The notes beneath the pieces were generated by a model. It did no database searches. It was not told the DNA's origin and saw nothing but the letters and a program-made list of their open reading frames with translations. A program made the translations under genes and the position numbers. Of a DNA stretch of 64,000 bases, positions 8,824 to 16,430 are shown piece after piece. Source of the DNA: Streptomyces pilosus (GTDB lineage: Bacteria; Actinomycetota; Actinomycetes; Streptomycetales; Streptomycetaceae); contig NZ_BMTU01000004.1 of NCBI RefSeq assembly GCF_014649835.1, forward strand, positions 248,001-312,000, given 5' to 3'. The first letter of the stretch is position 1. Every line of letters starts with the position of its first letter.

Positions 8824-9548
8824 GCCTCCCCGGGACCGGCGGTGGCCTCGAAGCGGTAGCCGACGCCCCACACCGTCCGGATCAGCCGGGGCCGTGCCGG
8901 ATCGTCCTCGACCTTGCCGCGCAGCCGCCGTACGTGGACGGTCACGGTGGACAGGTCGCCGAAGTCCCAGCCCCACACCTCCCGCATCAGCTCCTCCCGC
9001 CCGTACGCCTGTCCGGGGTGCCCCAGGAAGAAGACGAGGAGGTCGAACTCACGCACGGTCAGAGCGAGTTCGTCGCCGTGCTTGGTGGCCCTGCGGGACG
9101 CGGGGTCGAGGGAGAGGCCGGCGGCCCGCAGCAGACCGGAGGCGGCGGCCGGCGCGCGGCGCGTGCGGCGCAGTACGGACTCGACGCGCAGCACGAGTTC
9201 GCGGGGGCTGAAGGGTTTGGTGACGTAGTCGTCGGCGCCCACCTCCAGGCCGAGGATGCGGTCGTCCTCGTCGCCGCGGGCGGTGAGCATGATGACCGGC
9301 ACGGGTCCGTGGCCGCGCATCCGGCGGCACACCTCCAGACCGTCCATGCCGGGCAGCATGAGGTCGAGGACGACCAGGTCGGGCCGGTTCGCCGCCGCGC
9401 GGTCGAGCGCCTCCGGGCCGTCACCGGCCCGGTCGACGACGTATCCGGCGCGGTCGAGATAGCCCGCGACGATCTCGGCGACGGTCGGGTCGTCGTCCAC
9501 GACGAGGACCCGGGCCCCGGCCTCGCCGTGCGGTGGTGGCTGCTCCAT
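8820..9548 (-). CDS. OmpR/PhoB-family response regulator
   Basis: A 242-residue regulator with receiver motifs VVDDDPT, Asp62 (VVLDLMLPGMDG), a MLTARGDEDD loop and Lys in YVTKPFSPREL. A winged-helix domain follows (LALTVREFDLLVFFLGHPG, TVTVHVRRLRGKVEDD). ATG 9548 is preferred; an in-frame ATG 13 codons earlier only adds a basic tail. It is followed by its overlapping kinase. A large inverted repeat (9552-9667) starts 4 nt upstream of this start codon, so the promoter is embedded in it. Confidence 0.9.
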   Translation of the reverse strand: MEQPPPHGEAGARVLVVDDDPTVAEIVAGYLDRAGYVVDRAGDGPEALDRAAANRPDLVVLDLMLPGMDGLEVCRRMRGHGPVPVIMLTARGDEDDRILGLEVGADDYVTKPFSPRELVLRVESVLRRTRRAPAAASGLLRAAGLSLDPASRRATKHGDELALTVREFDLLVFFLGHPGQAYGREELMREVWGWDFGDLSTVTVHVRRLRGKVEDDPARPRLIRTVWGVGYRFEATAGPGEA

Positions 9549-9551
9549 GCG

Positions 9552-9667
9552 GGTCAGCCTCGCACCCCGCGCGCGCGGCCGGGACATCCCGGGCGGCGGC
9601 GTTCGTGTTCCGTAAGGAGCCGCCGCCCGGGATGTCCGTTTCGCGCTCGCGGGTGCGAGCCGTGACC
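9552..9667. repeat. 116-bp inverted repeat with perfect 19-bp core arms
   Basis: Core arms 9582-9600 and 9619-9637 are exact reverse complements around an 18-nt loop. Outer segments 9559-9567/9651-9659 and 9552-9556/9663-9667 also pair, with unpaired stretches between. It fills most of the space between the response-regulator start and msrB. Confidence 0.75.
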
Positions 9668-9674
9668 ACCGCCG

Positions 9675-9692
9675 GGCGGGGCTCGCCCCGCC
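9675..9692 (-). terminator. Stem-loop after msrB
   Basis: Arms 9675-9681 and 9686-9692 (7 bp, all G-C) around CTCG, starting 3 nt beyond the msrB stop on the minus strand. Likely ends the murC-msrB transcript. Confidence 0.5.
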
Positions 9693-9694
9693 GC

Positions 9695-10102
9695 TCAGCC
9701 CTCGGCGGGCCGGAGCCGCAGCGAGATGCTGTTGATGCAGTAGCGCTGGTCCGTGGGCGTCGGGTAGCCCTCGCCCTCGAAGACGTGCCCCAGGTGCGAA
9801 CCGCAGCGCGCGCAGCGGACCTCGGTGCGCACCATGCCGTGCGAGCGGTCCTCGATCAGCTCCACGGCCTCGCTGTCCCTCGGGTCGTAGAAGGACGGCC
9901 AGCCGCAGTGCGACTCGAACTTGGTGCCCGAGGTGAACAGCTCGGCGCCGCAGGCGCGGCAGGAGTAGACGCCCTCGGTGCTGGTGTCGGTGTACTCACC
10001 GGTGAAGGCCGGTTCCGTGCCCGCCTGGCGCAGCACCGCGTACTCGGCCGGCGACAGTTCCGCGCGCCACTGCTCGTCCGGCTTCTCCACGTCGTACGGC
10101 AT
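9695..10102 (-). CDS. msrB: Peptide-methionine (R)-S-oxide reductase MsrB
   Basis: A 135-residue cytoplasmic enzyme that reduces methionine-R-sulfoxide in proteins. Two zinc CxxC pairs (Cys48/51 and Cys97/100), the KFESHCGWPSF motif and catalytic Cys122 in RYCINSISL are present, giving a full-length single-domain MsrB. It starts 14 nt after murC on the same strand and is probably cotranscribed. No MsrA is seen nearby. A terminator-like hairpin follows directly. Confidence 0.95.
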   Translation of the reverse strand: MPYDVEKPDEQWRAELSPAEYAVLRQAGTEPAFTGEYTDTSTEGVYSCRACGAELFTSGTKFESHCGWPSFYDPRDSEAVELIEDRSHGMVRTEVRCARCGSHLGHVFEGEGYPTPTDQRYCINSISLRLRPAEG

Positions 10103-10116
10103 GAGCTTCCAGCTCC

Positions 10117-11505
10117 TTACTTCGGCAGACGGTCCAGGATGCGCGGGCCGAGGTCGGTGACGTCGCCCGCTCCCATGGTGAGAACGAGGTCACCGGGCCC
10201 CGCCATTCCCGCGACCACCCCGGGGACGTCCGCCTGGTCGTGGACGGCCGTCACGTCGGCTCCGGCCGCCCGGGCCGCCTCGATGATCAGCTCGCTGGTG
10301 ACACCGGGGACCGGGTCCTCGCGGGCCGGGTAGATGTCCAGCACCACGGAGGCGTCGGCCAGGGTCAGCGCCTGGCCCATCTCCTTGCCCAGCTCGCGGG
10401 TGCGGGAGAACAGGTGGGGCTGGAAGACGACGAGGATGCGGGCGTCGCCGACGGCGGCCCGCATGGCCTCCAGGTCGGCGGTCATCTCGGTCGGGTGGTG
10501 CGCGTAGGAGTCGACGACCTGGACGCCGGCGGCCTCGCCCTTGAGCTGCAGGCGCCGCTTCACCCCGGTGTAGGCGGCCAGCGCGGGCGCCATCTCGGCG
10601 GCCGGGATGCCGAGCGCGGCTCCCGCGGCGAGCGCGGCGACCGCGTTGTGCGCGTAGTGCCGGCCGGGGACCGAGACGGTGAAGGTGAGGGGGGCGCCGT
10701 CGAACTCGACGGTCACCTCGCTCCTCAGCCCCTGCGGTACGACGGACAGCACCCGCACGTCGGCGTCGGCCGCCTCGCCGTACGTCACCGTCCGCACCGA
10801 GCCGTCCAGCCGGCGGGTCAGCTCGCGGGCGCCCTCGTGGTCCGCGGAGATCACCAGCGTGCCGCCGGGCACGATCCGGCCGACGAACGTCTCGAAGGAC
10901 TCGTGGATCTCCTCCATGGACGCGTAGTTGGCGTGGTGGTCCAGCTCCACGTTGAGGATGATCGCGACCTCGGGGGCGTACTTGTGGAAGCTGCGGTCCG
11001 ACTCGTCGGCCTCGGCGACGAAGATCTCGCCCGCGCCGTGCGTCGCGTTGGAGCCGGGGGCGTCCAGGTCGCCGCCGATCGCGTACGACGGCTCGCGGCC
11101 CAGCTCGCCGAGGGTGACGGCCAGCATGGAGGTGGTGGTGGTCTTGCCGTGGGTGCCGGCCACCGCGATCGGCCGCAGGCCGTCCATCAGGGCGGCGAGG
11201 GCGTCGGAGCGGTGCACCACCGGGATGCCCAGCTCGGCCGCCCGGAGCAGCTCCGGGTTGTCCTCGCGGATGGCGGAGGAGACGACCACGCAGCTGGCGT
11301 CGTCGGCGAGGTGCGCGGCGGCGTGGCCGACGTGCACGGTGGCGCCGAAGGAGCGCAGCGCCTCCGCGGTCGGGGAGTCCTTGGCGTCGCTGCCGGCCAC
11401 CTTCGCGCCCCGCTGGGCGAGGATCTTGGCGATGCCCGACATCCCGGCGCCGCCGATGCCGATGAAGTGCGGTCGGTCCATGGCGGTAGGAAGGCCGGGT
11501 GCCAT
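10117..11505 (-). CDS. murC: UDP-N-acetylmuramate--L-alanine ligase
   Basis: A 462-residue cytoplasmic Mur ligase that adds the first peptide residue in peptidoglycan synthesis. The N-terminal Rossmann motif GIGGAGMSGIA, the ATP loop VAGTHGKTTTT, the HH-containing middle domain (VELDHHANY) and the C-terminal domain (YAHHPTEMTADL) are intact. ATG 11505 has GGGAG 8 nt upstream; an internal Met (MDRPHFIG) is possible. It lies outside the dcw cluster. Probably an operon with msrB, and possibly with the upstream 157-residue gene 81 nt away. Confidence 0.96.
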   Translation of the reverse strand: MAPGLPTAMDRPHFIGIGGAGMSGIAKILAQRGAKVAGSDAKDSPTAEALRSFGATVHVGHAAAHLADDASCVVVSSAIREDNPELLRAAELGIPVVHRSDALAALMDGLRPIAVAGTHGKTTTTSMLAVTLGELGREPSYAIGGDLDAPGSNATHGAGEIFVAEADESDRSFHKYAPEVAIILNVELDHHANYASMEEIHESFETFVGRIVPGGTLVISADHEGARELTRRLDGSVRTVTYGEAADADVRVLSVVPQGLRSEVTVEFDGAPLTFTVSVPGRHYAHNAVAALAAGAALGIPAAEMAPALAAYTGVKRRLQLKGEAAGVQVVDSYAHHPTEMTADLEAMRAAVGDARILVVFQPHLFSRTRELGKEMGQALTLADASVVLDIYPAREDPVPGVTSELIIEAARAAGADVTAVHDQADVPGVVAGMAGPGDLVLTMGAGDVTDLGPRILDRLPK

Positions 11506-11586
11506 GCGTGTTCTCCCAGTGGTGCGACGAGCGGGGACGGCGGTCTTCGCGCTCCCGCGGGCGAGCCGGGAGAGCGCCGCCCCAGC

Positions 11587-12060
11587 CTAAGCCTTGCTGT
11601 GGGAGAAGAGTTTCAGCACCGGCACACCGACCTTGTGCCGGGCCCGGGAGGCCCAGTCGCGGTGGAAGAACTCCTCCACGTAGTGCGGGTCGGTCAGCAC
11701 GATCACCTCGTCCGCCCCGGTCTCCTCCACCATGGTCCTCAGCGCGTCCAGCGGGTGGTTCTCGATGAGCCGTCCGTCCGCCGTGTCGCCGGTGGCGCGC
11801 AGGGCCTGGAGGGAGACGTCCAGGGCGCGCTGCCCCATGCTCTTGGCCTCCTCGCCCTCGGGGGTCTCGTGCTCGCGGACGGCCTCGTCGAGTTCACCGA
11901 GGGCGACGTCGTCGATGGCTCTCAGCAGCCGGTCGGCCTGCTCGCCGCGCGGTTGGAGGAGCACGTGGAAGGAGACCGGCTCGTCACCGTGCAAGGTGGT
12001 GACGAACTCCACGTCCGCGGACGTCAGGGCCTTCTCGATCATCAGTACGCTTGTGAACAC
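11587..12060 (-). CDS. Conserved small cytoplasmic protein, function unknown
   Basis: A 157-residue protein without signal or membrane segments. An alpha/beta pattern is visible: N-terminal VFTSVLMIEKALTSADVEF, a central acidic helical region, and a C-terminal segment (GADEVIVLTDPHYVEEFFH) recalling nucleotide-binding or universal-stress-protein-like folds. I do not recognise a defined family or catalytic motif. GTG 12060 has a purine-rich GGAGAAGGGG site 6 nt upstream; ATG 12039 is an alternative. Upstream of murC on the same strand. Confidence 0.75.
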   Translation of the reverse strand: MFTSVLMIEKALTSADVEFVTTLHGDEPVSFHVLLQPRGEQADRLLRAIDDVALGELDEAVREHETPEGEEAKSMGQRALDVSLQALRATGDTADGRLIENHPLDALRTMVEETGADEVIVLTDPHYVEEFFHRDWASRARHKVGVPVLKLFSHSKA

Positions 12061-12292
12061 GGTGCGCCCCTTCTCCTCGGAGGGCCCTCGGGCCCTCTTC
12101 GCTCCGGGGGCCGAGCCGGGCCCCGCGGAAACCATCCTGCCCCGTGATCGCACGGGTACTGCCGGATTCATCCTCGCCCCGCTCGGCGGTGGGCGGACGA
12201 GTCGGTTCCGCCGATCGCCGGACCGGTGGTCACCGACGGGCGCCGTCCCGGCATCCCTCCCCCGCCCTTCCCGGTCCCTTCCGGGCGGGCGG

Positions 12293-13087
12293 TCAGCTCC
12301 GCCGGTACCGCGTGAACAGGAATCCGTCTTCTTCCAACATCGAGTTCAGCGTGAAACGCCGCGGAAGTGTCACTGACGGTCCACCGGCAATGCGCTGAGC
12401 GTCACCCGCGGTGAGCATCGGGGAGACGGTCAGACAGAGCTCGTCCAGCACCCCGGCGGCCACCATCTGGCCCAGCAGGCGCGGCCCGCCCTCGGTCAGC
12501 AGCCGGGTGTGGCCGAGCTCCGCGAGCGCCCGCACCGCCCGCGCGGGATCCACTCCGGCGCCCTCCCCGGCGACCACCACCCGGGCGCCGGCCCGCTCGG
12601 CGGCGGCGACGCGGTCGGGGGCGGCCCCGGCGCCGGTCAGGACCAGGGTGGGCAGCAGGGGGGAGGTGAACAGGGGCAGGGAGAAGTCCAGCTCCAGGCT
12701 CGCCGTCACCACCGCGATCACGGCCGCCGGACCCTGCCCGGCCGCTTCCCGGGCGGCGGCGAACTCGGCCCGCGCGCGCGCCGGACGGTAGCCCTCCTGC
12801 CGTACCGTCTCCGCGCCGACGACGACCACGTCCGCGAGGGCCCGCAGCACGCCGAAGATCCGCATGTCGGCGGGGCAGGAGATGGGCTGCGAGCGGCCGT
12901 CGTGCTGGGCCGCGCCGTCGAGGGTGGACACCATGTTGGCCCGCAGCCACGGCTCGCGGCCGCCGGGCCCCGGCCCGGGGTAGGCGTACGCGGCGGCCAG
13001 TTCGGCCAGGCTCCACTCACGGCCGTCCGCCCCGCCCGGAGCTGCTGTTTCGTCGGTCACGTCGGTCAGGGGGAACAGGCGTCGCAT
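12293..13087 (-). CDS. RibD C-terminal-domain (pyrimidine reductase) family protein
   Basis: A 264-residue dihydrofolate-reductase-like NADPH enzyme of the RibD/RibG C-terminal family. The N-terminal motif ANMVSTLDGAAQHDGRSQPIS, VVVVGAETVRQEGY, and LLTEGGPRLLGQMVAAGVLDELCLTVSP match substrate and cofactor loops of the family. It has no deaminase half and is not in a riboflavin operon, so the substrate may not be the riboflavin intermediate. It is divergent from zapE with 37 nt between starts. Confidence 0.87.
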   Translation of the reverse strand: MRRLFPLTDVTDETAAPGGADGREWSLAELAAAYAYPGPGPGGREPWLRANMVSTLDGAAQHDGRSQPISCPADMRIFGVLRALADVVVVGAETVRQEGYRPARARAEFAAAREAAGQGPAAVIAVVTASLELDFSLPLFTSPLLPTLVLTGAGAAPDRVAAAERAGARVVVAGEGAGVDPARAVRALAELGHTRLLTEGGPRLLGQMVAAGVLDELCLTVSPMLTAGDAQRIAGGPSVTLPRRFTLNSMLEEDGFLFTRYRRS

Positions 13088-13110
13088 GACGGGCAGTCTT
13101 CCACGCCCCG

Positions 13111-13116
13111 TAGCAT
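13111..13116 (+). promoter_or_regulatory. Putative -10 hexamer, leaderless zapE
   Basis: TAGCAT ends 8 nt before the GTG at 13125, with no ribosome site between. Same layout as other leaderless starts in this window. Confidence 0.5.
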
Positions 13117-13124
13117 GGGGGACC

Positions 13125-14228
13125 GTGTCGTCCTCCTCCCCCGCCTCCCGTCCCGGTCCGATGGCCGACGTGGCCCCGCTGTCCCTGTGCGCCCGTGAGC
13201 CGCACGTCCCCGCGGACCGTCTGGTCGCCGAGATGGTGCCGCCGCCGCGGTTCGACTCGGTGCGCTTCGGCACCTACATACCGGACCCGGACCAGCCCAG
13301 CCAGACCGAGGCCGTGGGCGTCCTGGAGGGTTTCGCGGCGGGTCTCGGCGGTGCTCCGGCCGGTGAGCCGGGCCGGCGCAGGCTGTTCGGCTTCGGCAGG
13401 GCGCCGAAGAAGGCCCCGGCGGGCCCGCGCGGCGTCTACCTCGACGGCGGCTACGGCGTCGGCAAGACCCATCTGCTGGCGTCCCTGTGGCACGCCACCC
13501 CGGCGGAGCCCTCGCTGAAGGCGTTCGGCACCTTCGTGGAGCTGACCAACCTGGTCGGCGCCCTGGGCTTCCAGCAGACGGTGAAGACCCTCTCCGGGCA
13601 CCGGCTGCTCTGCATCGACGAGTTCGAGCTGGACGACCCGGGCGACACCGTGCTCGTCTCCACCCTGCTCGGCCGGCTGGTGGAGGCCGGGGTCGCGCTC
13701 GCCGCCACCTCGAACACCCTGCCCGGCAAGCTCGGCGAGGGCCGGTTCGCGGCCGCCGACTTCCTGCGGGAGATCCAGGGCCTGTCGGCCCATTTCCGCG
13801 CCCTGCGCATCGACGGCGAGGACTACCGCCACCGCGGCCTGCCCGAGGCGCCGGCCCCCTACTCCGACGAGGTGGTGACCAGGGCCGCCCGGGCCACCGA
13901 GGGTGCCTCGCTGGACGCCTTCCCGGACCTGCTGGACCACCTGGCGAGGGTGCACCCCAGCCGCTACGGCGCCCTGACCGACGGCCTGCGCGCGGTGTGC
14001 CTCACCGGGGTGGGCCCGGTGCCGGACCAGTCGACCGCGCTGCGTCTGGTGGTCCTCGCGGACCGGCTCTACGACCGTGAGGTGCCCGTCCTCGCGTCCG
14101 GACTGCCGTTCGACCGGCTGTTCAGCGAGGAGATGCTGAAGGGCGGCTACCGCAAGAAGTACTTCCGGGCGATCTCGCGGCTCACCGCGCTGGCCCGCGA
14201 CGCGAAACGGCTCACCGACCTCCCGTAG
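13125..14228 (+). CDS. zapE: Cell division protein ZapE / AFG1-like ATPase
   Basis: A 367-residue P-loop ATPase of the AFG1/ZapE family. Walker A (GGYGVGKTHLLASLWH) and Walker B (LLCIDEFELDDPGD) are clear, followed by an Arg/sensor region (AATSNTLPGKLGEGRF) and the C-terminal EEMLKGGYRKKYFRAISRL. In proteobacteria ZapE acts on FtsZ rings and AFG1 in mitochondrial protein quality control; the actinobacterial role is less clear. GTG 13125 is chosen from the -10-like hexamer; ATG 13161 is a shorter option. Confidence 0.88.
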   Translation: MSSSSPASRPGPMADVAPLSLCAREPHVPADRLVAEMVPPPRFDSVRFGTYIPDPDQPSQTEAVGVLEGFAAGLGGAPAGEPGRRRLFGFGRAPKKAPAGPRGVYLDGGYGVGKTHLLASLWHATPAEPSLKAFGTFVELTNLVGALGFQQTVKTLSGHRLLCIDEFELDDPGDTVLVSTLLGRLVEAGVALAATSNTLPGKLGEGRFAAADFLREIQGLSAHFRALRIDGEDYRHRGLPEAPAPYSDEVVTRAARATEGASLDAFPDLLDHLARVHPSRYGALTDGLRAVCLTGVGPVPDQSTALRLVVLADRLYDREVPVLASGLPFDRLFSEEMLKGGYRKKYFRAISRLTALARDAKRLTDLP

Positions 14229-14326
14229 GACGGGTGTGCGACCACCGAGCGAATCGCCGTCGGCCAAGGGCACGTTCGCGCCACGGCACGCCGTCTTTTC
14301 AGGCGCCCTCCGCCACGGAGCACCGA

Positions 14327-14358
14327 GTTGACCCTGCAAATGACTTTGCGGGGTTAAC
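14327..14358. promoter_or_regulatory. Inverted repeat, candidate operator
   Basis: Arms 14327-14340 and 14345-14358 match in 12 of 14 positions around TGAC. It begins with TTGACC, so it may overlap a -35 region. It vaguely recalls the TGCAA dyad of Fur-family sites, but spacing differs and I do not assign a regulator. Confidence 0.45.
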
Positions 14359-14365
14359 GTGTTTC

Positions 14366-14398
14366 TTGACCAGTCGTTGACCAAGCGTTGGCCTGTCG
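14366..14398. promoter_or_regulatory. Three tandem 11-nt direct repeats, candidate response-regulator box
   Basis: TTGACCAGTCG, TTGACCAAGCG and TTGGCCTGTCG follow each other without gaps. An 11-nt period is what OmpR-family dimers need for head-to-tail binding. On the other strand the unit reads GGTCAAC-N4, one base from the Streptomyces PHO-box core GTTCACC-N4 at several positions, so identity is open. Confidence 0.45.
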
Positions 14399-14689
14399 AA
14401 GAGGTGCGAACCACCTCGGGGGACGCGCGTGACACGAGGTCGGGCGACCGTGGCCGCACCCCGGACCCCCGTCGTCGCCCCGCCCTGCGGCGCTTCTTCG
14501 CGTTCCCGGCCGGTCTTCGCATCCGCATACACACTTCGTGAAGCAAGGGCCACGGGTCGGCTCCACGCGTCGGGAGCGACAGGCCCGTGTCCGCCCCGGA
14601 CCCCCCGCTCCTCGAACGCCGGAGAGGCCGCGTCACCACCCCTCCGGCGCCGGAGACGCGTCCCCACACGCGCCAGGAGGCACCGCCGT

Positions 14690-14791
14690 ATGCAGCCCCT
14701 CGTCGACAGCTGCCGCACCTCGGGAGAACCACCCGGCGTCCCGTCCGGCACCGTCCCGCCGGCGGACGGCTACGCGCCGGAGGCGCCGTGA
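14690..14791 (+). CDS. 33-residue ORF translationally coupled to SulP gene
   Basis: Short ORF starting MQPLVDSCRTSG and ending GYAPEAP. It has a strong AGGAGG site 9 nt before its ATG, and its TGA overlaps the GTG of the transporter. The N-terminus recalls starts of actinobacterial beta-carbonic anhydrases, which often precede SulP transporters, so it could be the remnant of an internally deleted carbonic anhydrase gene; that comparison is from memory and weak. It may instead serve only as a leader peptide coupling translation. Confidence 0.45.
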   Translation: MQPLVDSCRTSGEPPGVPSGTVPPADGYAPEAP

Positions 14792-16290
14792 GCACGCCCC
14801 CGTCCCGGTTCCCCCATCTGAGGCAGGACTTCGCCGCCTCGCTCGTCGTCTTCCTCGTCGCCCTCCCGCTGTGTGTGGGTGTCGCCGTCGCCTCCGGCGT
14901 CCCGGCCGAACTCGGCCTGGTGACCGGCATCGTGGGCGGCCTGGTCACCGGAATGCTGCCGGGCAGCAGCCTCCAGGTGTCCGGGCCGGCCGCCGGACTG
15001 ACCGTGCTGGTCTTCGAGGCGGTCGACACCTACGGGCTGCCCGCGCTCGGCGTGATCGTGCTGGCCACCGGAGTGCTCCAGCTCGTCATGGGCGCCCTGC
15101 GGCTCGGGCGCTGGTTCCGCGCGATGTCGCTCTCGGTGATCGAGGGCATGCTGGCCGGCATCGGCCTGGTCCTGATCGCCGGTCAGCTCTACGCGGCGGC
15201 CGGGCTGGAGGCGCCCGACAGCGGCCTCGGCAAGGTCGTCGGTCTGCCCGGGGCGGCCGTGGACGCGCTCGGCAGCACCGAGGCGCTCGCCTCGGCGGGG
15301 GTCGCCGCCGGCACCGTCGCGGTGATGGTGCTCTGGCGCCGGATGCCGCGGCCGGCGGGCGCCGTGCCGGGGGCGCTCACCGCCGTCCTGCTCGCGACGG
15401 CCGTCACGCTCGCCTTCGGCATGCCCGTCGCGACGGTCGAGGTGCGGGGCCTGTTCGACTCCGTCCAGCCGCCCGGCGCGGACGCCTTCGGTGCTCTGGC
15501 GGGCATCGGCTTCCTCGGCACGATCCTCGCCTTCGCGCTGATCTCCTCCGCCGAGAGCCTGTTCAGCGCGGCGGCCGTGGACCGGCTGCACACCGGCCCA
15601 CCCACCCGGTACAACAGGGAACTGATGGCGCAGGGCGCGGGCAACACGGTCTGCGGCCTGCTCGGCGCGCTGCCGATGACCGCGGTCATCGTGCGCAGTT
15701 CCGCCAACGTCCGGGCGGGCGCCAGGACCAAGGCGTCCCGGGTGCTGCACGGCGTGTGGCTGCTGCTGTTCGCCGCGCTGCTGCCGTCCGCGCTGGCCCT
15801 CATCCCCCTGCCCGCGCTGGCCGGCATCCTGATCCACGCGGGCTGGAAGCTGATCCCGTTCCGCGGGCTCGGCGCGCTGTGGCGGGCGCACCGGGGCGAG
15901 GCGCTGGTCCTCGTGGTCACCGCGGTGTCGATCGTCACGGTGAACATGTTCGAGGGCGTGCTGATCGGGCTCGCCCTGTCCGTGGCCAAGACCGCCTGGG
16001 AAGCCTCGCACTCCCGGGTCGAGGTCAGGGACGAGGGGGCTGGACCCGTCCGGGTGTACCTGTCGGGCAACGCGACGTTCCTGCGCCTGCCGAGGATCCT
16101 GGACGTCCTGGAGTCCCTACCGCGGGACCGCCCCGTGGAACTGGACCTCACCGGCCTCCACCACCTCGACCACGCCTGCCGCACGGCGCTCGGGCACTGG
16201 GCCGAACGCCACGGCGCCACCGGCACACCGCCGGTGAAGCTCACCGACGGCACACCGGACGAGGGCAGTACCGCGGTGACCGTCCCGTAG
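14788..16290 (+). CDS. SulP/SLC26 family anion transporter with C-terminal STAS domain
   Basis: A 500-residue inner-membrane protein with 10 to 12 hydrophobic segments beginning FAASLVVFLVALPLCVGVAVASGVP, the classic SulP first helix. Other conserved stretches are LQVSGPAAGLTVLVFEAV and GAGNTVCGLLGALPMTAVIVRSSANV. A STAS domain follows (about residues 410-490; ELDLTGLHHLDHACRTAL). Family members carry sulfate, bicarbonate or dicarboxylates; several bacterial ones pair with carbonic anhydrase and move bicarbonate. GTG 14788 overlaps the preceding short ORF (GTGA) with GGAGG just upstream. Confidence 0.88.
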   Translation: MSTPPSRFPHLRQDFAASLVVFLVALPLCVGVAVASGVPAELGLVTGIVGGLVTGMLPGSSLQVSGPAAGLTVLVFEAVDTYGLPALGVIVLATGVLQLVMGALRLGRWFRAMSLSVIEGMLAGIGLVLIAGQLYAAAGLEAPDSGLGKVVGLPGAAVDALGSTEALASAGVAAGTVAVMVLWRRMPRPAGAVPGALTAVLLATAVTLAFGMPVATVEVRGLFDSVQPPGADAFGALAGIGFLGTILAFALISSAESLFSAAAVDRLHTGPPTRYNRELMAQGAGNTVCGLLGALPMTAVIVRSSANVRAGARTKASRVLHGVWLLLFAALLPSALALIPLPALAGILIHAGWKLIPFRGLGALWRAHRGEALVLVVTAVSIVTVNMFEGVLIGLALSVAKTAWEASHSRVEVRDEGAGPVRVYLSGNATFLRLPRILDVLESLPRDRPVELDLTGLHHLDHACRTALGHWAERHGATGTPPVKLTDGTPDEGSTAVTVP

Positions 16291-16430
16291 CGGCGGCGGG
16301 ATGGCGGAGCCGCGCCGCCCGCTGCCCCGGCCCGGGGGACACGTGCGACACGCGTGGTTCCCGGGACCCGCACCAGGTGATAGACACGGCCGGGTCACAG
16401 TTCCTGTCCGCCAGCAGGAAGGTTTCCCCC

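Larger units (their letters stand above)
14229..14689. other. Long intergenic region upstream of the SulP gene
   Basis: About 460 nt without a credible gene on either strand. It holds a 32-nt inverted repeat (14327-14358) and three tandem 11-nt repeats (14366-14398). The rest is GC-rich sequence with no structure I can name. It probably carries the promoter and operators of the 33-codon ORF/SulP unit. Confidence 0.6.

Noticed and set aside
9552..9667. Large inverted repeat as a simple msrB terminator
   Set aside because: A better placed 18-nt hairpin (9675-9692) directly follows the msrB stop. The large repeat is too long, with an 18-nt loop and mismatched outer arms.
14327..14358. Dyad as a Nur/Zur nickel or zinc box
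   Set aside because: The half-sites are one base too far apart and differ in sequence. No metal transporter or Fur-family gene is adjacent.
13017..15029. A 670-codon minus-strand open frame over zapE and the SulP upstream region
   Set aside because: Antisense to a clear ATPase gene, with low-complexity translation. It is a by-product of codon bias in the opposite strand.
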